A stretch of 64,000 nt of DNA from Actinomycetota bacterium (lineage in GTDB: Bacteria > Actinomycetota > Actinomycetes > Nanopelagicales > Nanopelagicaceae). A model generated the notes under the pieces. It did no database searches. It was not told the origin of the DNA and saw only the letters and a program-made list of their open reading frames with translations. Shown here in pieces: positions 27,475 through 35,644 of this stretch; position 1 is the first letter of the stretch; every line of letters starts with the position of its first letter. The translations under genes and the position numbers were made by a program. Location of the stretch: positions 26,097 through 90,096 of the forward strand of contig JAPLAW010000028.1 of assembly GCA_026393075.1 (NCBI GenBank), read 5' to 3'.

Positions 27475-30400
27475 ATCGCCACTTTATTAGATAACCATTG
27501 GTTATAGACATCAGATAGCGACCAAGCTGCATCAGCGCGTAGCGATACTCCCCTAGCGCCAGTTCGGCGCACTTCGCCTCGAACTAGCAATAATTGCGAG
27601 TTATAAAGCGTGCCAGCGTAATCAGCTTGGGCATCAGGAAAGAAGGTCGCATCGCTACAACCATAACCATCGTCGAGTGTTAAGAAAATTACTCGCTTGC
27701 CTGATCGAACCGGTGGCGTCTGCAAAGTTACTTTAACGCCAGCAACCAAGATTGAAGTCCGCGAACGTTGTTTCAAAAGTTCAGATGACCGCACTGCACC
27801 AATTGCATTTAGAAACTCGCCATAAAACTCGATCATATGATGCGTTACATCCATACCTAGTCGCTCTACCTCATGTTGCACTTTCTCGCTCTCTCGCAGT
27901 TCAGGCAACCCACTTGGAATTAGCACAGGGGGTGCAAAACCAAAAGTTAATTGTGATCCCGAGATTGCTTGAACTGGTCCTTGCTGCAAATCACTTAAAT
28001 GTAATAAGAGGTCACGGCGATTTAATTCGGTGCTAGCTAAGTTATGTATCGCATCGAAAGCCCCAGTAAGAATTAGTGATTCGATCGTCGGCATCGCTGC
28101 CCCAGAGCGACGGAAGAAATCTGCCAGATCAACATATGGCCTAGCTGCAATAATGCTTTCGATCTCGCGATCACTAATGCCGCCAACAGTAGATAGTGCA
28201 ATACGAATTGCGCTGCCGTTATCTTCAACCCGATAAACCCGATCAGAGTAATTAATATCAAGCGGGGCAATCGTTAAACCTAATTGGCGTACCTCGTCGA
28301 GAATTAACCGCTTCGGATACATGCCTGGGTCATGCGTTAAAACACCAGCTAAGAAAGCTGCTGGGTAATGAGTTTTTAGCCAAGCTGATTGATAAGTGGG
28401 CAGCGCAAAGGCTGCAGCATGTGCTTTACAGAAACCAAAGGAGGCAAAAGCGCGCAGAACTTCCCAAACTTCGTTAATTACCGGCAGCTCAAAGCCAGCT
28501 TCGGTGGCAGCTGGAAAGAACCAATCGCAGACTTCTTGCTGGCCATCGCGGTCGCCAAGTGCGCGCCGTTTTTCATCGGCTTGGGCTAATGAGATGCCAG
28601 CCATTTCAGCAATGATGCGGATTACTTGTTCGTGAAAGACCACTACGCCTTCGGTTTCCGCCAAAATATCGTGCAACCTGGGATGAATTAATTTAGCTGG
28701 TGACCAACCATGACGCGCTTTTAGAAAGGGCGTGATCATGTCGCTTTTAACTGGCCCCGGTCGAAAGAGTGAGATCTCGATAATTAAATCGTTAAAAGTA
28801 TTTGGTTCAAGTTTGCCAACTAATTCGCGCTGGCCCGGACTTTCAATTTGAAATATCCCGAGCGTCTTAGTCGATTTAATCAGTTCGAAAGTTTTCACAT
28901 CATCTAGTGCGACTGCATCAATCTCAATACTTTTAGCTTCAGTGCGTTCAATTTCAGAGAGCGCAAAAGAAATGCTCGATTGCATGCGTACGCCCAAAAT
29001 ATCTAACTTTAATAACCCAACTGCTTCGACATCGTCTTTATCAAATTCGACCATCGGATAACCACCCGCATTTAGCGTTAGCGGCGCGCGATCTAGTAAG
29101 CCACCATCAGATAAGACCACAGCGCATGGATGCATAGCTAGGTGGCGCGGCAAACCATCGAGCCGTTCGGCTAATGAAATAGTCATAGCGGTAAGGGGCG
29201 CCGATAGATTTAAACTCTTTAGTTCGGGCAAATTTGCGAGCGCTTGGGAAATATGGCGTGCTCGCACATGTGGCAAAGACTTGGCAATTAAATCAATCTC
29301 GCCCAGCGACATTCCCATGGCGGCGCCAGTATCGCGAATCGCATGGCGAGCCCGATAGGTATCAACCATTGCCACAGTTGCACAACGTGAGTTGTTGCCC
29401 GGTTTGCTCCAGTCGCTATCGCCATAACGTTTAAAAACTAAATCATAAATTTCAAGTCGCCGATCAGATTCAACATCGATATCAATATCTGGCAGTGCGC
29501 GACGAAGCGGTGAACAGAAACGTTCCATTAATAAACCATGAGTCATCGGTTCAACCCCTGAGATACCAAGTAGATGACAGATCAATGAGCCAGCACCTGA
29601 ACCACGAGCTGCTACGCGAATCGAACGTTCGCGCGCCATATCGGTGATGTCAGCAACTGTTAAGAAATATGACTCGTAACCAAGCGTTGCCACGGTTGCG
29701 AGTTCGTCATCTAACCGTTGCTTTGCTCTAGCAATTGTGGCGCTATCGCGATATCGCCAGTTAAGCCCTGATTCACAACGGCTACGCAATAACGTGCGCA
29801 TCTCTTGCTGGTTAGCGGCGCCTACTACGTGCGCTTCAGGTAAATGAATTCCACCTAAGCCAATATCGCGTGTTGGCGAAAGCAGCGCGCGTTCGGCCCA
29901 CTTACGAGTGGTCTTTAATAAATAACGCGGAGTTCGCTCGCCGGCAGCTAACGCAATTTCAGAAGCGAGTGCAGCCATGGCATCAGTTGACTTTAGAAAT
30001 GCTTCGGCATTGCGTCGTTCGACATGGCGTGGATGCAGCGGCACTAATTGTCTAGCCGCATCGAGAATGTCAGCAATTGGCCCATCTTCGGGGTCGCGCA
30101 TTCGTACCGCGTTTGTTAGGACAGCATCTAGATCATGGTCGCGCGCAAAGATTAGTGATCGAGCTGCATGTGGGGTTGATCTGGGCCCACTGCCAGCAAC
30201 TAAGTGCGAAACAATTTCAATTGCATGGTCACCAAAGAGATCGCGAGTTTTATTAAAAACTTCAATTGCTAAATCAGGTCGCTTATCAGCGATGGCATAG
30301 CTAACTGGTGATTCGGGGCCATGTAGAACTTGTAAACCTAAACTGTATTCACTAAATCGTTCGAGTAGCTCTAACGTAATTATTGGTGTTCGATTAGTTG

Positions 30401-30716
30401 CAGTTAAATTCAAACTTGTCATAAAGCGACATAGTGATCGCCAACCACCATCGCCATTTGCCAGCAGGGTCAACCTCGGCAATTTCTTACCCTCAAAGCC
30501 CGGCAACTTAATTGCTAAATCAACCCCAATGATCGGCGCGATTCCTTCGGCTACACAACTTTGCGCAAAACGAATTGCACCGGCCAAACCATCGCGATCA
30601 GTTATTGCTAGCGCCGGCATATTAAATTCGCGGGCACGAGCAACTAAATCAGCAGGTTGCGTTGTTCCGTACTTAAGTGAGTACGCGCTAGCAACATGTA
30701 AGTGAATAAAACTCAT
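27471..30716 (-). CDS. dnaE2: Error-prone DNA polymerase III alpha subunit DnaE2
   Basis: C-family polymerase for damage-induced mutagenesis. The 1081-aa protein has a PHP domain (MSFIHLHVASAYSLKYG), catalytic aspartates in LPDIDIDVES near residue 410, and the ESPGQRELVGKL and SFGFCKAHAAAFA blocks typical of DnaE-type polymerases. Shorter length and operon partners set it apart from dnaE at 1-3053. It lies 14 bp after the DUF6504 gene and is coupled to dinB, under a LexA box 32 bp upstream of the DUF6504 start. Many DnaE2 proteins act with ImuA' and ImuB; neither is next to it here. Confidence 0.95.
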   Translation of the reverse strand: MSFIHLHVASAYSLKYGTTQPADLVARAREFNMPALAITDRDGLAGAIRFAQSCVAEGIAPIIGVDLAIKLPGFEGKKLPRLTLLANGDGGWRSLCRFMTSLNLTATNRTPIITLELLERFSEYSLGLQVLHGPESPVSYAIADKRPDLAIEVFNKTRDLFGDHAIEIVSHLVAGSGPRSTPHAARSLIFARDHDLDAVLTNAVRMRDPEDGPIADILDAARQLVPLHPRHVERRNAEAFLKSTDAMAALASEIALAAGERTPRYLLKTTRKWAERALLSPTRDIGLGGIHLPEAHVVGAANQQEMRTLLRSRCESGLNWRYRDSATIARAKQRLDDELATVATLGYESYFLTVADITDMARERSIRVAARGSGAGSLICHLLGISGVEPMTHGLLMERFCSPLRRALPDIDIDVESDRRLEIYDLVFKRYGDSDWSKPGNNSRCATVAMVDTYRARHAIRDTGAAMGMSLGEIDLIAKSLPHVRARHISQALANLPELKSLNLSAPLTAMTISLAERLDGLPRHLAMHPCAVVLSDGGLLDRAPLTLNAGGYPMVEFDKDDVEAVGLLKLDILGVRMQSSISFALSEIERTEAKSIEIDAVALDDVKTFELIKSTKTLGIFQIESPGQRELVGKLEPNTFNDLIIEISLFRPGPVKSDMITPFLKARHGWSPAKLIHPRLHDILAETEGVVVFHEQVIRIIAEMAGISLAQADEKRRALGDRDGQQEVCDWFFPAATEAGFELPVINEVWEVLRAFASFGFCKAHAAAFALPTYQSAWLKTHYPAAFLAGVLTHDPGMYPKRLILDEVRQLGLTIAPLDINYSDRVYRVEDNGSAIRIALSTVGGISDREIESIIAARPYVDLADFFRRSGAAMPTIESLILTGAFDAIHNLASTELNRRDLLLHLSDLQQGPVQAISGSQLTFGFAPPVLIPSGLPELRESEKVQHEVERLGMDVTHHMIEFYGEFLNAIGAVRSSELLKQRSRTSILVAGVKVTLQTPPVRSGKRVIFLTLDDGYGCSDATFFPDAQADYAGTLYNSQLLLVRGEVRRTGARGVSLRADAAWSLSDVYNQWLSNKVAI

Positions 30717-30730
30717 AACGGTAAGCGCAG

Positions 30731-31021
30731 CTAAACGCTACGAATAATCCATTTACCTGAGATCTCATCGCGTTCGAGTTCGAAGGTAGTTAGCGCCCCA
30801 ATTGGTGCGGCTTCAACGCGCCAAAGTGCGCGGGCTTGATCGTCGGGACGATAGATGCCATCGCTAATGCGATTCCACCAACCGCCTGCTTCGCACCATC
30901 TAGTCAGCACTGCATGAATTCGAAAGCGTCGACCGCGATAAGAAAATTCAATTGGTGTTGCGGCCCCATCGGTCATAACTTCTGGGCCGGCGACGACGAT
31001 AGGTGCGGTATTGGCTGACAT
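30731..31021 (-). CDS. DUF6504 family protein of the LexA-controlled operon
   Basis: A 96-aa protein of unknown function. Central motifs are PIEFSYRGRRFRIHAVLTRW, then CEAGGWWNRISDG and LWRVEAAP, and a C-terminal FELERDEISGKWIIRSV strand. Proteins of this kind are found next to actinobacterial dnaE2/imuB genes, so a role in translesion synthesis is a fair guess. It is the first gene after the SOS box. CAGGAG lies 10 nt before the ATG. Confidence 0.85.
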   Translation of the reverse strand: MSANTAPIVVAGPEVMTDGAATPIEFSYRGRRFRIHAVLTRWCEAGGWWNRISDGIYRPDDQARALWRVEAAPIGALTTFELERDEISGKWIIRSV

Positions 31022-31053
31022 TTTGCTAGTGCTCCTGGTTTTCCTGTGGATAT

Positions 31054-31069
31054 TCGAACAGATGTTCGA
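31054..31069. promoter_or_regulatory. LexA (SOS) box
   Basis: TCGAACAGATGTTCGA is a perfect palindrome in its arms and matches the actinobacterial LexA consensus TCGAAC-N4-GTTCGA. It is 32 bp upstream of the DUF6504-dnaE2-dinB operon on the minus strand, over its presumed promoter, and 156 bp from the divergent DoxX gene. Confidence 0.93.
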
Positions 31070-31225
31070 AAAGTACCCTTAGACACTGACAGGCGCAAGT
31101 AGCCGCTATCGAGGCGGCAACACACCCCGAAATAGTTTAACTTTCAACTACTTTTGCTCTACTCTAGCCAAGTAAGCAACACATTCAAGCCCCACCACAA
31201 ACCCAGATAGGTAAGAAGGAGTCCC

Positions 31226-31639
31226 ATGGACGTAGTACTAGTAATCGGCCGCGTACTTTTCGCGCTGCTCTTCATCAACTCAGGCATCGCACACCTCACC
31301 AAGCTTGAGGCAATGACTGGCTATGCAAAATACAAGAAGGTTCCAGCAGCCAAGCTAGGCGTGATCGTTTCCGGTCTAATGATTCTGGTTGGCGGACTAT
31401 ATGTAGCACTTGGAATTTACGCTGACTTAGGCGCACTCCTAATCGCGCTATTCCTAATTCCAACCTCATTCCTAATGCATGCATTCTGGAAAGAAACTGA
31501 TGCGACTGCAAAGCAGAACGAGAGCATCGGATTCTTCAAGAATCTATCTATGGCTGGCGCAGCCCTAATCATCTTCGCACTAGTTGCAACTGGTACAGAT
31601 TTTGGTCCAAGCATTACATCTGCATTCTTTAGCCTCTAA
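31226..31639 (+). CDS. DoxX family membrane protein
   Basis: Four-helix integral membrane protein (137 aa). The N-terminal segment has RVLFALLFINSGIAHL, typical of DoxX. DoxX proteins are linked to quinone, thiosulfate or redox-stress functions in different organisms; the specific role here is unknown. AAGGAG lies 5 nt before the ATG. Codon choice is clearly different from its neighbours: nearly all Phe are TTC, Lys mostly AAG, and Ile mostly ATC, which suggests strong expression. A hairpin terminator follows 17 bp after the stop. Confidence 0.85.
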   Translation: MDVVLVIGRVLFALLFINSGIAHLTKLEAMTGYAKYKKVPAAKLGVIVSGLMILVGGLYVALGIYADLGALLIALFLIPTSFLMHAFWKETDATAKQNESIGFFKNLSMAGAALIIFALVATGTDFGPSITSAFFSL

Positions 31640-31656
31640 ATAAACTCAGCAGTAAT

Positions 31657-31690
31657 CAGAACGCCCTCGGATATTTCCGGGGGCGTTCTG
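31657..31690 (+). terminator. Hairpin terminator after the DoxX gene
   Basis: CAGAACGCCC pairs perfectly with GGGCGTTCTG; the loop side has TCGGATATTTCCGG, which extends the stem. No U-tract follows. The arms also match in reverse, so it may act in both directions. The next gene starts 13 bp later. Confidence 0.7.
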
Positions 31691-31703
31691 CCATTCTGTA
31701 CCA

Positions 31704-32450
31704 GTGTTAATTATCGAAGGTCTACTCGCTGGCGCGTTAATTGGTTCAGTTCTAGGTTTTATCGGAGCTGGCGGTGCCATGCTTTCAGTGCCAATTTTGA
31801 TTTACGGATTTGATTTCTCGGCTAGCCACGCGACAACTGCAGCCTTAGCCGTTGTTTTACTAGCAGCTTCATCGGGTGTGATTCCAAAATTTAAGTCTAA
31901 AGATGTCCTCGTTAAGGAAGCTACGGTTATTTGGGGAATCGGGTTAATTTCAAATATCTCAACTTCGCTAATCGCTCATCAACTAAGTGAACGTTTCATC
32001 TTGACTGGCTTCTCATTAGTTCTGTTAGTAGCTGGCTCATCAATGCTAATAAAGCCATTTAACTCCGGCCCGGAACGAAAGATGCCAGCCTGGGCGCTCG
32101 TTCTAGTATCGCTAGTAATTGGCTCAATGACCGGGCTATTTGGTATCGGTGGCGGCTTCTTGGCGATACCGGTGCTTGTTCTATTCTTTCAAGTGCCGCA
32201 GAATAAAGCAGCAGGCACATCGCTACTAATAATTACGCTTAATTCGATTACTGCTTTCTTGGGTCACTACAAAATTTGGTCTGAAGTGAGTTGGGGAACG
32301 CCAATAGCAATGGCAGTTTCTGCTGTTGTTATCTCACAAATAGCATCAGGCAAAAGTGCTCGAGTTTCACCAACAATTCTTAAGCGTGCCTTTGCAGTTT
32401 TACTCTTTTCAATTTCAGCAATCACGCTATTAAATGCGTGGGTCTTCTAA
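31704..32450 (+). CDS. TauE/SafE family sulfite/anion exporter
   Basis: Membrane permease of 248 aa with about seven or eight hydrophobic segments. The duplicated TauE/SafE motif is visible: GFIGAGGAMLSVP in the first half and TGLFGIGGGFLAIPVLV in the second. Substrates in the family are sulfite, sulfoacetate or other organosulfur anions; none can be assigned here. The start is GTG at 31704, 13 bp after the terminator hairpin; CATTCT ends 6 nt before it, so a leaderless message is possible. Confidence 0.88.
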   Translation: MLIIEGLLAGALIGSVLGFIGAGGAMLSVPILIYGFDFSASHATTAALAVVLLAASSGVIPKFKSKDVLVKEATVIWGIGLISNISTSLIAHQLSERFILTGFSLVLLVAGSSMLIKPFNSGPERKMPAWALVLVSLVIGSMTGLFGIGGGFLAIPVLVLFFQVPQNKAAGTSLLIITLNSITAFLGHYKIWSEVSWGTPIAMAVSAVVISQIASGKSARVSPTILKRAFAVLLFSISAITLLNAWVF

Positions 32451-32456
32451 AGCAGG

Positions 32457-32462
32457 TATTTT
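32457..32462 (+). promoter_or_regulatory. Candidate leaderless -10 of the YbaK-family gene
   Basis: TATTTT, 6 nt, then the ATG at 32469. The gap after the TauE/SafE stop is 18 bp and holds no Shine-Dalgarno. Confidence 0.55.
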
Positions 32463-32468
32463 GTAGCC

Positions 32469-32954
32469 ATGGATGGCGTCCTTGAGAAAGCTGCAGTAAA
32501 GCGAGTGATCGCTGCCCTTGCCGAACATGGCTGTGCTGGGCAAATTAAAGTTCTATCCGATAGCGCGCGCACTGCAGCCGAAGCTGCTGCAGCTCTTGGC
32601 ATTGAAGTTGGACAAATTGCATCATCGCTAATCTTCAAACTACCTGATGGATCACCTCTTTTAGTTATTACTAGTGGTCGTCATCGGGTTGATACTGATC
32701 TAGTTGCAAGTAATTTAGGAATTGAAAAACTTGGTCGAGTTGATGCCGATTACGTAAAGGAACAATCTGGCTTTTCAATTGGCGGTGTAGCACCTTTAGG
32801 TTGGGTCTCCCCCGCAACCATTCTGATCGATCAAGCGCTAAATGATTACGAAGTTGTCTGGGCAGCCGCTGGTCACCCACATGCGGTTTATCCAACTTCT
32901 TTTGCCGAACTCTTAGCAATCACTTCAGCTAAACCAATGGTAGTTGGCGAATAA
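32469..32954 (+). CDS. YbaK/ProX-type aminoacyl-tRNA deacylase
   Basis: YbaK/EbsC-like trans-editing protein (161 aa) that hydrolyses misacylated tRNA such as Cys- or Ala-tRNA-Pro in characterised members. Motifs include AAAALGIEVGQIASSLIFK (lysine near 59), SGRHRVD, and FSIGGVAPLGW towards the C-terminus. It stands alone from the ileS region. Its stop TAA is followed immediately by the VOC gene ATG, so those two are likely coupled. Substrate specificity cannot be read from the sequence. Confidence 0.88.
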   Translation: MDGVLEKAAVKRVIAALAEHGCAGQIKVLSDSARTAAEAAAALGIEVGQIASSLIFKLPDGSPLLVITSGRHRVDTDLVASNLGIEKLGRVDADYVKEQSGFSIGGVAPLGWVSPATILIDQALNDYEVVWAAAGHPHAVYPTSFAELLAITSAKPMVVGE

Positions 32955-33338
32955 ATGAACACTCTCGGGATGATTGCAATCGTGATCGATGACTACGACA
33001 TAGCAATTTCACATTATGTAAATGATCTGGGCTTTACCTTAATCGAAGACAAAGTTTTGTCTCCTGAAAAAAGATGGGTTGTAGTTGCTCCAAGCAAAGA
33101 AGGAGTCAGAATTCTCTTAGCTAAGGCTGCTAATGATCAACAGAGATCCGCTATTGGAAACTCAACAGGCGGACGTGTTGGGTTCTTTCTGTACACAGCG
33201 AACTTTACGGAAACTTACGAAACTTATAAGTTTCAAGGTATTGAATTCATTGAACAACCTCGGCAAGAGACTTACGGTCAAGTAGTTGTATTTAAAGATA
33301 AGTACGGAAATAAGTGGGATTTAATTGAACAGAAATAG
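32955..33338 (+). CDS. VOC (glyoxalase/bleomycin resistance) superfamily protein
   Basis: A 127-aa single-unit vicinal-oxygen-chelate protein with the usual beta-alpha-beta-beta-beta halves: LGMIAIVIDDYDIAISHYVNDLGF at the N-terminus, GGRVGFFLYTANFTETYETY in the middle and VVVFKDKYGNKWDLIEQ at the end. Resembles uncharacterised glyoxalase-like proteins; a terminal Glu that could bind metal is present (LIEQ), but an N-terminal His ligand is not evident. Function is unknown. It directly follows the YbaK stop and lies 21 bp before the alpha/beta hydrolase. Confidence 0.85.
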   Translation: MNTLGMIAIVIDDYDIAISHYVNDLGFTLIEDKVLSPEKRWVVVAPSKEGVRILLAKAANDQQRSAIGNSTGGRVGFFLYTANFTETYETYKFQGIEFIEQPRQETYGQVVVFKDKYGNKWDLIEQK

Positions 33339-33359
33339 CGGACTATGGTTGGCAAATAA

Positions 33360-34148
33360 ATGATTCTTAACTTTAAAGAATTCGGATCAGCCAACTCTGG
33401 TATCCCACTAATTCTGATTCATGGCATGGGTTCAGCAGCTACCGCTTGGCAATTAGTTGTGCCTGACCTAGCAAAGAGTTACCGCGTTATAACTGTAGAT
33501 CTACCTGGCCATGGTGAAACGCAATTACCAGCTGGTCTTGATATGAGCCCAAAATCTTTAGCAGAGTACGTTTTAGAAACGATGGATTCATTAAGTATCG
33601 AAAAAGCGCATCTGGTTGGCAATTCATTAGGTGGTTGGACTGCGCTAGAACTTGCAGCGATGAAACCTGAACGTGTTGCCAGCATTTTAGGCTTAGCGCC
33701 AGCTGGGCTTTGGTTAGCGCCATTTAATGTGCGTTACCCAGGCACTGCAATTGCGCGAAACTTAGCCAGCAGTTTAAAAGTTGTTTCACCCTTCGGGCTT
33801 AAATATGAATGGGGTCGCAAACTTGGTTTCGGCGATGTAAGCCCACAATGGCGAAAGTATTCATACCAACTTTGTTTAGATGCCACTTTGGCGCTTGGAA
33901 AGGCGGCCGGCTATTTTCCCGCTTGGGATGCGCTGTTAAAGAAACGTTTTGACGAAAAGGTTTCGCCGACTGTCCCAATCACAATTGTTTTTGGCGATAG
34001 CGATAAAACTTTGCCGGCTAGCTCTTGTCAGGAAAAATCGCTAGCCCCAAAACATGCTATCTGGATCAATTGGGAAAGTTGCGGGCATGCGCCAATGTGG
34101 GATTACCCTGAACGTGTAGTTGCCGAAATTGAAAAGCTCACCAAATGA
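33360..34148 (+). CDS. Alpha/beta hydrolase
   Basis: Alpha/beta-hydrolase fold, 262 aa. Oxyanion-hole region LIHGMGSAATAW; nucleophile S89 in LVGNSLGGW; acid in VFGDSDKTLP; catalytic His in SCGHAPMWD. Substrate unknown. Its stop overlaps the crtA-like start by 4 bp (ATGA), so it is translated together with the carotenoid genes that follow. An esterase or acyl-transfer role on a carotenoid or its sugar is possible but unsupported beyond this coupling. Confidence 0.88.
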   Translation: MILNFKEFGSANSGIPLILIHGMGSAATAWQLVVPDLAKSYRVITVDLPGHGETQLPAGLDMSPKSLAEYVLETMDSLSIEKAHLVGNSLGGWTALELAAMKPERVASILGLAPAGLWLAPFNVRYPGTAIARNLASSLKVVSPFGLKYEWGRKLGFGDVSPQWRKYSYQLCLDATLALGKAAGYFPAWDALLKKRFDEKVSPTVPITIVFGDSDKTLPASSCQEKSLAPKHAIWINWESCGHAPMWDYPERVVAEIEKLTK

Positions 34149-34807
34149 TCACGGTAATTTACTTCTGGAAAATTAAGCGAAGCAGTATTCCATTTGCGCT
34201 ATTTCGTATGGCAATTGATCGCACGCTACTGCGACGAAGCAATGGTGTGACATTTGCGAAGATGCTTGGCTGCGGCAAAGGTGAAACTTTTACGCCAAGT
34301 GATGCTGATCCAAATCGCTGGGGATGCTTAGTTGTAATTCCTGAGAGCCAGTTAGCGTGGCTAGATAGTTCAACATCTATTAGAGCATGGCGCCATAAAT
34401 CAGTTTCCGAATTTCGAGTTGTTCTTGATCCAATTGCGGCGACTGGATTGTGGTCAAAGCGCAAACCATTCGAACCAAGCGCGCCAGCTAATTTTGAAGG
34501 TCAAGTTGTTGCAATTACTCGTGCTCGCATCAAAGCAAGCCAAACCTTGAGATTTTTCAAATCAGTTCCACCGGTAACTGCGAGTCTGCATTCCAGCCCT
34601 GGCTTGATTTCGACAATCGGTATTGGTGAAGCGCCGATCGGCTTGCAAGGCACTTTCTCGCTTTGGGAGTCAATGCAGGCAATCAAAGATTTTGCTTATA
34701 AGGGCGCCGCGCATCAAAAAGCTATTGCCCAAACTGCTGAGTTTGATTGGTATGCCGAGGAGTTGTTCGCCCGATTCGCCGTGCGCGAGATACGGGGCAC
34801 GATTTAA
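34145..34807 (+). CDS. Spheroidene monooxygenase (CrtA) family protein
   Basis: A 220-aa member of the CrtA family, which puts a keto group at C-2 of acyclic carotenoid ends in phototrophs. Family blocks seen: FTPSDADPNRWGCLVV near 50, FRVVLDPIAATGLWSKRKPF near 90-110, VAITRARIKASQTLRFFKSV near 122-141, and IGEAPIGLQGTFSLWES followed by FAYKGAAHQKAI. Overlaps the hydrolase stop. With cruF, a glycosyltransferase and a second desaturase downstream, the likely substrate is a 1'-hydroxylated acyclic end, not spheroidene itself. CrtA-like proteins outside phototrophs are poorly characterised, so I leave the symbol blank. Confidence 0.82.
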   Translation: MITVIYFWKIKRSSIPFALFRMAIDRTLLRRSNGVTFAKMLGCGKGETFTPSDADPNRWGCLVVIPESQLAWLDSSTSIRAWRHKSVSEFRVVLDPIAATGLWSKRKPFEPSAPANFEGQVVAITRARIKASQTLRFFKSVPPVTASLHSSPGLISTIGIGEAPIGLQGTFSLWESMQAIKDFAYKGAAHQKAIAQTAEFDWYAEELFARFAVREIRGTI

Positions 34808-34834
34808 CTTGCCTAAATAGGGCAGACTAAGCAC

Positions 34835-35635
34835 ATGTCCATTCGCAACTACGCCCCTCGCCGTCGGCGCCGTGGCGTTTCACCATTTGCAAATGGCATC
34901 CAAGTGGGCACCATGGTTGCAGCCCTTTTCTTACAAATTACTTATCCCCTGTTATCAGGTGAGGCCCTCCGGGTTGTAACCATCGCAACTGTCTATTTCG
35001 GTGCAGCTGCCATGTTTGTACACGCCCGACTTGCTTATGGTTGGAAATACGTAAGGCGCTACATATTTATTACTTTGCCATTTGCATTCTTAATTGAATT
35101 AATTGGTGAAAATACTGGCTGGCCATTCGGAACTTATTCATATGATCCATCCCTTGGTCCGCAGCTGCTTGGAATTCCAATCGTGGTTCCGTTTGCTTGG
35201 GCGATGATGGCTCATCCACTTCTAATTGTCGCTCGCCGAATGTCTAAGACTTGGACATTTCTCTACGGTGGTTTTGCACTAATGGCATGGGATCTTTTTC
35301 TTGATCCACAAATGGTTGGTGACGGTCGTTGGAAATGGGAAGTCACTGGCTCACATGTTCCGTTTCAGCCAAACATCCCGCTATCAAATATGTTCGGCTG
35401 GTTATTAGCCGGAATCGCACTGATTGCAATACTAAATTTCTCATTACCTAAAGAGCAACGAAAATACGGTTCTTCACTCATTGCCGTAGATATCTTCTTG
35501 GCTTGGAGTTGGTTTGGTGGAATTATCTCGAATCTCTTCTTCTTTGACCGACCAGGTGTTGCGCTATTTGGTGGCTTTTTCTACACCTTGGCGCTAGCGC
35601 CCTACTTTTTTGCTCGCTGGCTCGGTCGTCCATAA
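34835..35635 (+). CDS. cruF: Carotenoid 1,2-hydratase, CruF type
   Basis: Membrane protein of 266 aa with about seven hydrophobic segments, of the DUF422/CruF family that adds water across the terminal double bond of acyclic carotenoid psi-ends (bisanhydrobacterioruberin or gamma-carotene hydratase). Signature stretches are ELIGENTGWPFGTYSYD, VVPFAWAMMAHP and LMAWDLFLDPQMVGDGRW. The N-terminus is strongly basic (RRRRR) and cytoplasmic. It is followed 9 bp later by the glycosyltransferase, as with cruF-cruG in cyanobacteria and deinococci. Confidence 0.88.
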   Translation: MSIRNYAPRRRRRGVSPFANGIQVGTMVAALFLQITYPLLSGEALRVVTIATVYFGAAAMFVHARLAYGWKYVRRYIFITLPFAFLIELIGENTGWPFGTYSYDPSLGPQLLGIPIVVPFAWAMMAHPLLIVARRMSKTWTFLYGGFALMAWDLFLDPQMVGDGRWKWEVTGSHVPFQPNIPLSNMFGWLLAGIALIAILNFSLPKEQRKYGSSLIAVDIFLAWSWFGGIISNLFFFDRPGVALFGGFFYTLALAPYFFARWLGRP

Positions 35636-35644
35636 CTATTTAAT

